A stretch of DNA of 33,320 bases from a virus: positions 1 to 33,320 of the IMG/VR virus record IMGVR_UViG_3300048838_000286; one strand, 5' to 3'. The notes beneath the pieces were generated by a model, which had not been told where the DNA came from, searched no databases, and saw only the letters and a program-made list of their open reading frames with translations. The translations under genes were made by a program, and so were the position numbers. Within the stretch, counting starts at the first letter, position 1; each line of letters opens with the position of its first letter. This document shows positions 9,197 to 16,744 of the stretch, piece after piece.

Positions 9197-9603
9197 TTTT
9201 TTTTTGCCGCCTCGAATAGGTTCCGCATGAATCCTATGGTTCCTCCCATCTGCGAAAGGGTCTTTGCCGTTTGCTGCAATCCCGTTTCACTCAGGTCGTT
9301 GTACTCTTTGCCGTCAATCCTGGCAACAAGCGCCGCAAAGGCGATGGACCGGGGGTTGATGCGCTCCATTGCGAAGTGCACGGACTGGAGCAGGTTTTTG
9401 GCCGCATTGTCCACGCTGTCCTTGTCCCCGTCGGCATTGTAGCGCCGGATCGTGGCGATATGCCGCGCGAATGCCTCCAGGTCGCTACCTATGCCCGCCT
9501 CGATCAGCAGGCCGCGCGTGTATTCCTGGTAGCGCGGGAAGGGTAGTTCCTCGATGCCTGCGTAAAACTCGACAGTATGCCCGTTTATCTTCTCCGTTAC
9601 CAT
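9121..9603 (-). CDS. Tail assembly chaperone (G-like)
   Basis: A 160-residue protein beginning MVTEKINGHTVEFYAG. It is predominantly helical after residue 20 (LIEAGIGSDLEAFARHIATIRRY; SVDNAAKNLLQSVHFAMERI), as usual for tail assembly chaperones. The zero-frame product continues 24 codons beyond the A10 run and ends in a short, low-complexity basic tail (SSSRRTAQARKSANISAN), as expected when the tail is only the non-shifted terminus. The gene begins immediately after the TGA of the upstream gene (TGAATG). Its position directly before the tape measure gene fits lambda gpG-type proteins, which bind and keep the tape measure protein soluble during tail assembly. Confidence 0.75.
   Translation of the reverse strand: MVTEKINGHTVEFYAGIEELPFPRYQEYTRGLLIEAGIGSDLEAFARHIATIRRYNADGDKDSVDNAAKNLLQSVHFAMERINPRSIAFAALVARIDGKEYNDLSETGLQQTAKTLSQMGGTIGFMRNLFEAAKKKLMPKWLSSSRRTAQARKSANISAN
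9196..9205 (-). other. Programmed -1 frameshift slippery site (A10)
   Basis: Ten consecutive A on the coding strand are read GCA AAA AAA AAA TTG in the first chaperone frame. A -1 slip inside the run makes the next codon ATT and opens the downstream frame, which is 419 bases out of register, i.e. the -1 frame. This is the hallmark G/GT arrangement of siphovirus and myovirus tail chaperones. I did not identify a convincing downstream pseudoknot. Confidence 0.85.
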
Positions 9604-10167
9604 TCAGCAGTGGTATTCATAAGTCAATTCACCGTCCAACCGGAAGCAGCCGTAAGGCCGCATTGCAAACTGGTTATCTATCTCGCTCAGGGTGTAGCCC
9701 CTGTATATGTTTTCTGTCCTGTCCCATACCCGATTTACGATGAAACGGAGGCCCGGTGTCAGCTTCTTGGATAATGCCGCCAATACCTCGTCCTTTACGT
9801 TCTCCGGCGTCTTCTGCTCATAGGTGGAAGGATATACTGTCCGCATATCGAACCACACCACGAGCCCCGCGTTGGCCCTTACCTGCCACGTCCGGCGTGG
9901 TGTCCACTCTGCGGTATATCCGTCCTGAACATCAAGGAAAGAGAAGCAGCCCAGCGCATCGTCGGGGAACATAGAGAGGTATTCATTTGCCCCGCAATAG
10001 ACGGCAGGGTAAAGGCTGCGCTGCCCGTCCTTCGTGCGCTCCCTCTTGTCGGCCTTTGGGTATGCGGTTGTCAGCCATGTGAGATTCGCGTCCAGGATGT
10101 CCGCAACCGCTTTGGCTGCTTTGTCCAGCAGCGCCGGGCCTGATATGGTGATCGGCGTCGGGTTCAT
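9604..10167 (-). CDS. Neck/tail-completion-like virion protein
   Basis: A 187-residue protein with no membrane segment. N-terminal helix (ALLDKAAKAVADILDANLTWL), then a mixed region ending in beta-prone strands (GCFRLDGELTYEYHC). Size, mixed alpha/beta character and position between a gp10-like gene and the tail chaperones match tail terminator/completion proteins, but no family motif is recognised. The TGA stop abuts the chaperone ATG, and the start overlaps the upstream stop by 4 bases (ATGA), so it is translated as part of the neck/tail operon. Alternatives include a connector or stopper protein. Confidence 0.5.
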   Translation of the reverse strand: MNPTPITISGPALLDKAAKAVADILDANLTWLTTAYPKADKRERTKDGQRSLYPAVYCGANEYLSMFPDDALGCFSFLDVQDGYTAEWTPRRTWQVRANAGLVVWFDMRTVYPSTYEQKTPENVKDEVLAALSKKLTPGLRFIVNRVWDRTENIYRGYTLSEIDNQFAMRPYGCFRLDGELTYEYHC

Positions 10168-10715
10168 CCTATGGCGGTTTTCAGGTCCTCCAATAGCGGC
10201 TCCCGGATCATCTCGATAAGGCGCTGTATATTGGCGTCGGTCAAGCCCAGGATAAGGTCCCCGTACTTGGCCTTCAATTTCTGCTCCTTCCAGTCGCCCG
10301 CCACGATCTCGAACTCATCGGCCTGAAACTCCAGGCGTAAGGACCTATGGAAGTCGCCCTCATCTCGCAGCGTCACCCGGTCGGTTGGTTGCCCTTTCAT
10401 GCCCTTGATGCGAACAGTGAATGGGGTATATGCCGGGCGTATGTCCGTACCATCGGAGCGCACACCGGCGGCGAATAGCTGCTCATCGGCGTTCATCGCA
10501 ACGACAGCAGGCTCCACATCCTCTACCTGCTCCAGGATGCGGAGTGGGGTGTTGTTCTGGAAGTCCTCCAACGGTTGTATTTTGCGGTCGAAAATATCCA
10601 TCTGCGCTATTTGCGGCCCTACCACCATAGCAAGGCCCATGAGCAGGAAGAACAAAAACAGGCTCTCGAAATGCCTGAAGATGAAGTCTTTCACGGCTTT
10701 GAATGCCTTTTTCAT
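10164..10715 (-). CDS. HK97-gp10-like neck protein with an N-terminal membrane segment
   Basis: I place the start at 10715 (MKKAFKAVKDF, 183 residues) because that ATG overlaps the upstream TGA by 4 bases, as at neighbouring junctions; an in-frame ATG at 10757 would add 14 residues and a 46-base overlap. Residues about 14-36 form a strongly hydrophobic helix (HFESLFLFFLLMGLAMVVGP), unusual for a neck protein. The later part contains PFTVRIKGMKGQPTDRVTLR and DEGDFHRSLRLEF, which I associate with gp10-like / virion morphogenesis proteins, ending in helices (TDANIQRLIEMIREPLLEDL). Likely a head-tail joining or tail-completion protein. The membrane segment is unexplained. Confidence 0.5.
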   Translation of the reverse strand: MKKAFKAVKDFIFRHFESLFLFFLLMGLAMVVGPQIAQMDIFDRKIQPLEDFQNNTPLRILEQVEDVEPAVVAMNADEQLFAAGVRSDGTDIRPAYTPFTVRIKGMKGQPTDRVTLRDEGDFHRSLRLEFQADEFEIVAGDWKEQKLKAKYGDLILGLTDANIQRLIEMIREPLLEDLKTAIG

Positions 10716-11929
10716 ACCGTCCGGTATTTCACCCCGCTTTTTCGGCAGGGTATGCACTCGCTGTCTATGTTTTCCCGGTCGAATCGTGCGGCTTTGAGTT
10801 CGGCTTCGTACTGCATCTTTAATCCTCCCGGCCTTCCCTGGCTGTCCCCGTCGATCTCGTAGAGGATCTGTGTCGTGTTCATATTACTCTCGTTCCGGTT
10901 CACCCGCACATTGGTATTGTAGGCCATTTCGCGCAGCAGGCTCATAGCTACGCTTTTTGCAATCAGCCCTTTCAACACGTCGCCCTGGGATAGCAGGAAG
11001 CGGGTATAGTCACACCTTACCGTCGTGCGCAGGTTCATCCCGTAATTACTGGATGCGCTGTACCTGTTCTGCCTGGCATTCCATAGCGCGGAACCGTCAG
11101 CGTCGGCGGTGAACGGAGAGGCGAAGAAATAGCGGTTCTTGTTTTGCATCTCCATCGTCTCCCACCATTGCGCCCCGTTGACGCTTGCCCCTGTAATGGC
11201 TGCCTGCGAATAGGTGATGTAGTACACCGGCCCTGCGGGTAGGTCCCAATCCAGGGCAAACCATTGTTCTGTATAGGCCTCGGCGTACACAAGTGCTTTG
11301 GTTTCAATCGGCCCGGCCTGGTTCGATGCAAACAGCTTGACTGTCACCGTCTGCGCTTCGGAGAGCGTCAGCCCGATTTGATCCACCCGGATAAGCATGT
11401 TGTCGGATGAGCTGGGTATGATTTCGATACCCGCCAACCTTCCCTCGTTTGCATCCGTTTCCCTTCCGGCTTGCTGGTGAGGATACAGGCGGGCACTCGA
11501 TAGCAGGGTCCGCGCTGTGCGCTGCTCGAACTTGCTGGAAATCCAGTCCTCCACCGCCCGGATGATGCCCGATTCGGTCTTTTCTTGTAGCCATTCAGCG
11601 AAGAAATGCACCTCTTCCCAATACACCCCCGCCGCCGGTGTCTGCCCAGTGCTGCCCTGCAATGCCCTCCACGTCTTACTCGAATGTGAAACCAGGTCGC
11701 CCGTGGCGTATGTCGTACCTATGCCCCATGCGGTAGCGGCATATAGCGAGAAGTCCGGCGCGATTGCTCGCAGGTTCGGGTAGGTGAGCAGAGGGTGTTG
11801 GTCGTTGTAGTACAACCCGGACGTGCTGGCGAGCAGCCCGACGGGTTGTTGAGGCGGGGATCCGGGGAACTCCGGCCTCCACCCGATCAGGTCAATGAAT
11901 CCAGCCTTGATTTGCGCGGCGTCGTACAT
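10712..11929 (-). CDS. Virion protein with a carbohydrate-binding-like module
   Basis: A 405-residue protein lying two genes downstream of the major capsid gene, in the head-completion region. Residues about 65-107 (TAWGIGTTYATGDLVSHSS ... TPAAGVYWEEV) have the W-x-Y-x-x-G-D-x-V ... W ... P-x-x-G-x-x-W pattern of small CBM5/12-type carbohydrate-binding modules. Residues 110-150 are helical (EWLQEKTESGIIRAVEDWI) and the remainder appears beta-rich with many aromatics. The C-terminus has a CIPC pair. This may be a neck or connector protein carrying a glycan-binding insertion. A 65-base gap with a strong hairpin separates it from the preceding gene, so its expression may be set apart from that of the capsid genes. 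Confidence 0.5.
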   Translation of the reverse strand: MYDAAQIKAGFIDLIGWRPEFPGSPPQQPVGLLASTSGLYYNDQHPLLTYPNLRAIAPDFSLYAATAWGIGTTYATGDLVSHSSKTWRALQGSTGQTPAAGVYWEEVHFFAEWLQEKTESGIIRAVEDWISSKFEQRTARTLLSSARLYPHQQAGRETDANEGRLAGIEIIPSSSDNMLIRVDQIGLTLSEAQTVTVKLFASNQAGPIETKALVYAEAYTEQWFALDWDLPAGPVYYITYSQAAITGASVNGAQWWETMEMQNKNRYFFASPFTADADGSALWNARQNRYSASSNYGMNLRTTVRCDYTRFLLSQGDVLKGLIAKSVAMSLLREMAYNTNVRVNRNESNMNTTQILYEIDGDSQGRPGGLKMQYEAELKAARFDRENIDSECIPCRKSGVKYRTV

Positions 11930-11944
11930 GGCGGCTTATGGTTA

Positions 11945-11970
11945 GGGGGCAGGACCGAAGCCCCGCCCCC
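11945..11970 (-). terminator. Strong hairpin with UUCG tetraloop after the capsid gene pair
   Basis: On the minus strand an 11-bp GC-rich stem (GGGGGCGGGGC pairing with GTCCTGCCCCC, two G-U pairs) closes a TTCG tetraloop with the stabilising C-G closing pair. It lies 25 bases after the stop of the 170-residue gene and ends 15 bases before the next start codon. No T-tract follows (TAACCAT), so it may be a partial terminator, an mRNA 3'-end stabiliser or a processing block rather than a classical intrinsic terminator. Confidence 0.6.
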
Positions 11971-11994
11971 AAGTGGTGTAAACCGTGAAAGGTC

Positions 11995-12507
11995 TTAATA
12001 CTTCTTCATCGTCACATCCAGGTCATATGACAGCGTGTCGGCAGTCCCGGCGATAATGTCGAAAATGATGCGCTGCCGTTGCCCCCGGACGAATGCAGGC
12101 TCTACCATACTACGCCCGGCGTCAGTGCCGTATAGCCGTACCGTTGTAGAACCGGTGAGGCTTGCCACGCTGTCGCGCTCCAACTCATACCACTGCGAAC
12201 CCGTACCCTCGTTCGACTCCTGGAGGATCACAACAAAGGATGCAGTATCATCCTCCATTGTCACATCGCAGGTGTAGTTGTAGGACCACAGGGAGTATAA
12301 CAGGGTCGGAACAGTCGTCGTGTCGTTGTTCGTGGCAAAAAGCCGGTCGTCGGTCGCGTTCAGGTCCAACTTGTAGATCGGCGACTCGCTGCCAGCCTCG
12401 AAAGCGATGGTGGATTCGGAGCGCGCGTTCTGCGTCGATTGGATGCCGAGGTAAGCAACCGCACAGACGGCCAGCAGGGCCAGGATTGAAAAATGCTTCT
12501 TATTCAT
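11995..12507 (-). CDS. Probable virion-associated protein with N-terminal hydrophobic helix
   Basis: A 170-residue protein encoded directly after the major capsid protein. Residues 5-23 are a hydrophobic helix (HFSILALLAVCAVAYLGI); the rest is beta-prone and acidic (WYELERDSVASLTGSTTVRL). I recognise no domain. Its mRNA leader resembles that of the capsid gene (shared GGTGAA and TTGTGAATT blocks on the plus strand), implying similar, high translation. A capsid decoration or cement protein is possible from position, but the hydrophobic N-terminus is unusual for that role; a membrane-associated protein is the alternative. Confidence 0.55.
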   Translation of the reverse strand: MNKKHFSILALLAVCAVAYLGIQSTQNARSESTIAFEAGSESPIYKLDLNATDDRLFATNNDTTTVPTLLYSLWSYNYTCDVTMEDDTASFVVILQESNEGTGSQWYELERDSVASLTGSTTVRLYGTDAGRSMVEPAFVRGQRQRIIFDIIAGTADTLSYDLDVTMKKY

Positions 12508-12537
12508 CGTTTGTGAATTTGAAGGTGAAAAAATGCG
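12508..12537 (-). promoter_or_regulatory. Leader element shared with the capsid gene
   Basis: The 30 bases before the 170-residue gene read, in mRNA sense, CGCAT, a T-rich stretch, TTCACC, a short spacer and AATTCACAA just before the start codon. The same ordered blocks, with one compensating indel, lie before the capsid start. No Shine-Dalgarno is present. This is probably a translation-enhancing 5' element. Confidence 0.45.
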
Positions 12538-12543
12538 GGTTGC

Positions 12544-13587
12544 TTACACCGCGTTCTCGATGGCGAACTTCAGGATCGGCGCGGCGTTGGCGGCAGCATC
12601 CGTGTTGTACGCCGTGATCGTGGCCACTTCGATGGCGAAGCCGTAATGCTCCTTCCTTGCCCGCGTCATGTCGGCAGAAGCCGCACCGGCGATGGCGTTG
12701 AAGTCGCCTTTGGACTCGTAGAAGTAGGTGTCGATCGGGATGCCCAGCATAGGCAGGATGGCGCGCCCCCATTCCGTACCGTCCTGCATGACCGTGCCGA
12801 GGATAGCTTCACGCTCATGACGGAAGACCAGGCCACACGCGCCGGGGTTGACGATGTAGCCGGTGGCGCCATGCCCCGTGCCGTTCGTCAGGCGGTTGGT
12901 GAAGTGGAAGGTCTTGTCCAGCCATTGCAGCGTCTTGTTCTGCTCATTGTACAGGCCCTTTTCAGCCAGGCGCATCATGAGGGACTGGATGCCGGTGTTG
13001 CCTACAACGCGGAACGGAGCGCCGTAGAAGTCGTTGGCGTTCATGATGGGCGTGAGATCGCCGATGACGCGCACTTCGGTGCTGTTGTCGGCGATCAGCA
13101 CGTTCGAGGCGGTCGTGTAGATCAGCTCATCGGCGAACACCTGCGTTTTGGCTGTGTTCAGGGCGCTCAGACAGGCGCTGTCCAGCGTCTCGGCGAACTT
13201 GTACAGGTACTTGAGGAACTTGCGGTTGAAGTCCCGCTGCATCCCCATCTCGTTGTTCATGAACAGGGACGGGATGATAGTGAAGCCCCACGCATAGGTG
13301 GTGAAGCTGACCGTGTAGAGCTGCGAGGTGTTCTCGCTGTCTGCGATGGTCACCGAGCGCGTGGATCCGATGGATACGTTTTCGGCGTCGTAAACAGGCA
13401 CTTTCACGTCGCGCCCGACGGCGGTGGCTGCCTGGTCGAGGAGTTCCGGCGCGATGATGCTATTGGCGTCGCTATTGCCCGTGATGAAGCAATCGAAAGC
13501 GCCATACATCGAGGGCCGGAGCATCCATTGGTCGAGGTTGGGAGACTGGGCGCGAAGCTCCAACAGTCTCGTGTTAATCAGACTCAT
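12544..13587 (-). CDS. Major capsid protein
   Basis: A 347-residue protein directly following the scaffold-like gene, in the order expected for head genes. It begins MSLINTRLLELRAQSPNLDQW. Features compatible with an HK97-fold capsid protein: an N-terminal helical region, a beta-rich section (VKVPVYDAENVSIGSTRSVT) resembling the E-loop/P-domain strands, a long spine-like helix (FNRKFLKYLYKFAETLDSACLSALN), and an A-domain-like C-terminus ending YGFAIEVATITAY. No protease domain is fused. It has its own AT-rich leader and lies behind a 20-base element also found upstream of the 17380 gene. The assignment is from size, position and texture rather than a diagnostic motif. Confidence 0.8.
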   Translation of the reverse strand: MSLINTRLLELRAQSPNLDQWMLRPSMYGAFDCFITGNSDANSIIAPELLDQAATAVGRDVKVPVYDAENVSIGSTRSVTIADSENTSQLYTVSFTTYAWGFTIIPSLFMNNEMGMQRDFNRKFLKYLYKFAETLDSACLSALNTAKTQVFADELIYTTASNVLIADNSTEVRVIGDLTPIMNANDFYGAPFRVVGNTGIQSLMMRLAEKGLYNEQNKTLQWLDKTFHFTNRLTNGTGHGATGYIVNPGACGLVFRHEREAILGTVMQDGTEWGRAILPMLGIPIDTYFYESKGDFNAIAGAASADMTRARKEHYGFAIEVATITAYNTDAAANAAPILKFAIENAV

Positions 13588-13616
13588 GGTTGTGAATTAT
13601 TATGGTGAATAATGCG
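13588..13616 (-). promoter_or_regulatory. AT-rich translation leader of the capsid gene
   Basis: In mRNA sense the leader reads CGCATT, TTCACC, an AT-rich spacer and AATTCACAA ending 2 bases before the ATG. It matches the leader of the following gene (12508-12537). There is no Shine-Dalgarno sequence; such A/T-rich leaders are typical of strongly translated Bacteroidota genes. Confidence 0.45.
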
Positions 13617-13634
13617 CGCTTTGGCCCTTTGCGC
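13615..13634 (-). repeat. 20-base element, copy 1 (capsid 5' region)
   Basis: This stretch is identical over 20 bases to 17412-17431 (mRNA sense GCGCAAAGGGCCAAAGCGCG). It lies 27 bases before the capsid start codon; the other copy lies 31 bases before the 17380 start. Its ends GCGC/GCGC can pair around a GGCC core. No promoter match was found upstream here, so it most likely acts in RNA. Confidence 0.6.
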
Positions 13635-13650
13635 TTTCGTGGAATTTTTC

Positions 13651-14607
13651 CTATCTAATCGGCAAAGCTGACAGGTCGTTAGCCTGGTACAGCTTATTCA
13701 GTTCTTCGTCGTACTTCGTCGTCCCGGCCACTAGCCCCTGCGCGGCCAGGTGTTCGCGGAATGCCGTCACAGCCTCCGCTTTCGTCCTCCATCCGCCTGC
13801 CAGGCTTGCGCCGTTGCCGTTGCTGGCTCCTGGCTTCGTTCCTCCTCCCGCCTTGCCCTGGTCGAGTAGCGGCGCAATTTCGCGCAGCAACATCTCCCCG
13901 GGCGTGAATGGGTTTTGCAGGTTGTCGGGGTTGTTCGCGATCATGCCGTTGCCGTCGCGGAACACGATCATCTGTTTGCCGTCGCGCTCAATGGTGTCCG
14001 GTTTGTACTTCTCCATAATGGAGCGCTTGGCATTTTCGATGAAAGTCTGCCGCACCTCTTTCGGGATGGCTGTTTCGTCCTTGAACCTGGCTCCGATCAG
14101 GCCCCGCTCGAACTCCATGCCGACCACCAGCCTGTCGTTTTCAGACTTTGCGGCGGCCAGTGCGGCGGCGGCTTCTTGTTCTTTGGTCTGCACCAGCTTT
14201 TGCAGGTCGCTGGCTCGTTTCTTCTCATCGGTGATGGCTGCGGTCAGCGCTTCCACTTGGCTCTTTAGCGCGGCGTCTGTGGCTCCTTCCTTGATCTTCT
14301 TGAGCAGGTCCGCGCGTTCGGCCTCCAACTGCTGTACCTTCGTCTTCCACTCCGTCGCGCCGTTCTCGGCCTGTGCCTTTAGCGTGGTCAGCACATTTTT
14401 CATGTGCTCGTAAGTCTTCACCCCTGCGGGCTTGTCCTGGCCTGTTACCGCCTTGATGTCTGCATCGTAGGCGTCGTGGATCTCTTTCACCTTGGCGGCA
14501 ATCACCGCTGCCTCGTCATTCTGCGATAGCGTCACAAGGGCGGTGATAGCGTCGTCGGCAAGGCTGGACAATGCCGGGATGCTCTTAATTTGTTCTGCTG
14601 TAAGCAT
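13651..14607 (-). CDS. Capsid scaffolding-like protein
   Basis: A 318-residue protein immediately before the capsid gene. Residues 95-180 form a charged coiled coil (TKVQQLEAERADLLKKIKEG; EQEAAAALAAAKSENDRL), followed by a region (RGLIGARFKDETAIPKEVRQ) and a glycine/asparagine-rich linker near residue 265 (AGGGTKPGASNGNGASLAGG), then a short C-terminal helix-rich module. A long central coiled coil with a flexible linker and a small C-terminal domain is typical of scaffold proteins (GP20-like) that guide procapsid assembly. The position between portal and capsid genes supports this. No protease motif is evident. Confidence 0.75.
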   Translation of the reverse strand: MLTAEQIKSIPALSSLADDAITALVTLSQNDEAAVIAAKVKEIHDAYDADIKAVTGQDKPAGVKTYEHMKNVLTTLKAQAENGATEWKTKVQQLEAERADLLKKIKEGATDAALKSQVEALTAAITDEKKRASDLQKLVQTKEQEAAAALAAAKSENDRLVVGMEFERGLIGARFKDETAIPKEVRQTFIENAKRSIMEKYKPDTIERDGKQMIVFRDGNGMIANNPDNLQNPFTPGEMLLREIAPLLDQGKAGGGTKPGASNGNGASLAGGWRTKAEAVTAFREHLAAQGLVAGTTKYDEELNKLYQANDLSALPIR

Positions 14608-14627
14608 ATTTCACGGTTTTGTTTTCG

Positions 14628-14891
14628 TCACTTGCGGCGCGGTGCTTTGGGTTTCTCTTCATCGGGGCTGTCTTCACCCTTGATCGAATAGTCTGCCGTC
14701 GGGTCGTAGATCACATCCACGATGGTATGCCCATTCGGGTACTGCTGGAATAGCTTGAATTCGGACGGGGTGAAGTATTGCTCGAACGGCGCAAACTTCT
14801 GCTTCCCGGTCTGCGGGTCGAACTCCTGCCGCTGGAGGCGTACCAGGTAGCAGCTCTTGCGGTAGGCCTCGATTCGTTGTTGCTTGGTCAT
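14628..14891 (-). CDS. Small head-region protein
   Basis: An 87-residue, highly charged protein (MTKQQRIEAYRKSCYLVRLQ ... EEKPKAPRRK) between the portal and scaffold genes. Its start overlaps the portal stop by 4 bases (ATGA), so it is probably coupled to portal translation. No family is recognised. Small proteins in this position are often head-assembly accessories; the basic C-terminus could contact DNA or the portal. Confidence 0.6.
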   Translation of the reverse strand: MTKQQRIEAYRKSCYLVRLQRQEFDPQTGKQKFAPFEQYFTPSEFKLFQQYPNGHTIVDVIYDPTADYSIKGEDSPDEEKPKAPRRK

Positions 14892-16594
14892 ATCACGGTT
14901 GTTGTGGTGTAAGAAATCAGCGTCTCGTATATGCGTTGCACCCGCTTGTCATAGTCACTTGCAATGTCGAAGCGGGTAATCGTGCCGTTTTCGCGCTCGA
15001 ATCGGGCCAACAGGCTGGAGAAGTTGGCTTTCACCGCGTAGTCATCCCGGCTCACCGCCCCCTGTCCCTGCAATTGCGCCGCTCGTTCGATGGTGACGTG
15101 CCGCAATGGCTCTATGTCTACGATCATCCGGCTGCGCTCAAGCTCTGCGGGGTTGTTGCGAAATCGGGTGTCAAGATATTGGTCATACAGCAGGTCCAGG
15201 GTAAGCATTCCGGCTTCTTTCTCCCTGGCCTCTATGTACAGGGCCAGGAAGTCGTCGGCTTGCAAGAGGTAGAACTCGCTGCCGTAGTCAATCGTGGCAG
15301 AAATGAAGGCGCTAGCGTACCGAAGGCGGCAGGCTGTCGCCTCTGTCCATTCCTGAATCGTCTCAAAGTCTTTTTTCAGGCTGCGCAGTACGTTGGTACG
15401 GTTCTCGAAAAAGGCTTTCACCTGCTTCTCGTTCACCGCCTCTGCCGTGATGCGCTCCCCGGCAAAGCCCGTAACTTGCTCCAGGAACGCCACGCGCTGC
15501 CTTTGCATCTCTTCGGTGTTGTAGTCCAGGCTTGCGCGGTCTACTGTGGTGATCTGCACTGGGTTTCGCAGGTCTGCATTTCCGTTTTCCAGCGATGGGG
15601 CCGGAACCTCTACGAAAGAGCCAACACCGGCGATGCGCTTTTTCGAGCAGGCGGGACATTCAGCTATGCGCCCGTTGCGCAGGATGTAGCGCCCTTCCCG
15701 GTCTTTCAGGAATCCCCCGTCGCACTGCTCGTAGGTCACTTCCGTTTCCAGCTCATAATCGCAGTCGGCAGCGAAGCCGGAGTAGATGGGATAAGGCGCG
15801 TACAAGTCCAGGTGTCTTTTCGACACACTGAAAAACAGATGCCAGTCGAGATCCCCCAATGCGTTGGTGACCGGGGAGCGTTTCACTGGCGGTACGGTTC
15901 TCGTGATGGGCGTCGTCCAGAAAAAGCGAGCAGGGCAATAGCCCAGACCATGCGCGCTTTCCCTTTCCAGTGTCCGAATGTCGCGCCCTTCAGCCTTGAA
16001 CACCCGCCATGATGTGTCGTCGATGACGGCGATGCGGTCGTCAGGCTGTTGGAAGATCACCCATGCCAGCGCGTCGCTTTTCATCTCGAAGTCAATCACA
16101 TGGGCGATGCTCAGGAAGTAGAAGTAAGGCTCGGGAAGTCCTGGGCCGGGTGCCTCTGGGAGGTCCACAACGACCAGGGAGTTGATGGCGCCCTTCATCA
16201 CCTCAAAGCCCTCTTCGCGCCATACCCAAGGGGAGTTCAGCGAATCGGCGCGGTATTGCATCCAGTCTTTCTCCGCTTCCGGTGTGGTGAACTCAAACAG
16301 GTCGGAGGCATTTCGCCCATCGAACACCTTTTCCAGCGCCTTGTATGCCTCATCCGTAAGGGAGACGGTATGCATAGGAAAGCGAAGCAAGGAGGTGAAG
16401 ATGTGGTATTTGTCGGCAGGGATCAGCTCTTGAACCCATGCCAGATAGCGGGTCAGGGAGGTGCCGTTTTGCTTGGCCTCCCATGTGGTCTCGGAGTGAA
16501 AGCGGACACGGGCTTCGTGCTCCCGTGCCGCCTTCAGCTCACCTGCCTTTTTTGGGCTTTCCAGCCTTTTCCGTATCTGGCTTATCTCCAGCAT
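14888..16594 (-). CDS. Portal protein
   Basis: A 568-residue protein at the canonical place between terminase and scaffold. It contains portal-like segments: DRIAVIDDTSWRVFK followed by HGLGYCPARFFW (residues about 215-225), a typical G-x-x-P-A-x-F strand, and long helices near residues 355-420 that would form the stem and wing. A four-cysteine cluster (C278, C291, C313-x2-C316) looks like an inserted zinc-binding loop, unusual for a portal. The C-terminal 100 residues are helical, as in portal crown regions. Twelve copies of such proteins form the DNA entry ring and bind the terminase. Its first 56 bases overlap the previous small gene, so a start slightly further downstream cannot be excluded. 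Confidence 0.8.
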   Translation of the reverse strand: MLEISQIRKRLESPKKAGELKAAREHEARVRFHSETTWEAKQNGTSLTRYLAWVQELIPADKYHIFTSLLRFPMHTVSLTDEAYKALEKVFDGRNASDLFEFTTPEAEKDWMQYRADSLNSPWVWREEGFEVMKGAINSLVVVDLPEAPGPGLPEPYFYFLSIAHVIDFEMKSDALAWVIFQQPDDRIAVIDDTSWRVFKAEGRDIRTLERESAHGLGYCPARFFWTTPITRTVPPVKRSPVTNALGDLDWHLFFSVSKRHLDLYAPYPIYSGFAADCDYELETEVTYEQCDGGFLKDREGRYILRNGRIAECPACSKKRIAGVGSFVEVPAPSLENGNADLRNPVQITTVDRASLDYNTEEMQRQRVAFLEQVTGFAGERITAEAVNEKQVKAFFENRTNVLRSLKKDFETIQEWTEATACRLRYASAFISATIDYGSEFYLLQADDFLALYIEAREKEAGMLTLDLLYDQYLDTRFRNNPAELERSRMIVDIEPLRHVTIERAAQLQGQGAVSRDDYAVKANFSSLLARFERENGTITRFDIASDYDKRVQRIYETLISYTTTTVI

Positions 16595-16733
16595 CCGCTT
16601 TTTGTTCTAACTGTTTGGGTTCCTTCAATACCCACCCGCCATTGTTCGGCATAGATAGAAGCCGCCGGGCGTGTTCCTCGGTGATCTCCATGTCGCCGTT
16701 ATCCGGGCAGGTGACAGTTACTTTTTTACTCAT
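16539..16733 (-). CDS. Small protein between tail-tube candidate and portal
   Basis: A 64-residue protein starting MSKKVTVTCPDNGDMEITEE, with a compact N-terminal part (beta then helix, EEHARRLLSMPNNGGWVLKE) and a lysine-rich tail. The coding character of the first 40 residues looks real, and the start is 11 bases after the preceding stop. It overlaps the portal start by 56 bases. Function unknown; small basic proteins in this location are often head or packaging accessories. Confidence 0.55.
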   Translation of the reverse strand: MSKKVTVTCPDNGDMEITEEHARRLLSMPNNGGWVLKEPKQLEQKADAGDKPDTEKAGKPKKGR

Positions 16734-16744
16734 AGCTCACTCGT

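Noticed and set aside
9196-9205. A10 run as a sequencing error joining one gene
   Set aside because: Chaperone genes before tape measure genes commonly use such slippery runs, and both frames are open as a programmed shift requires. A read-depth check would still be sensible.
12646-13608. 320-residue plus-strand ORF opposite the capsid gene
   Set aside because: Codon periodicity belongs to the minus-strand capsid gene; the plus-strand product has no family features.
14936-16012. 358-residue plus-strand ORF opposite the portal gene
   Set aside because: An antisense shadow of GC-rich portal codons with no start signal and no protein family features.
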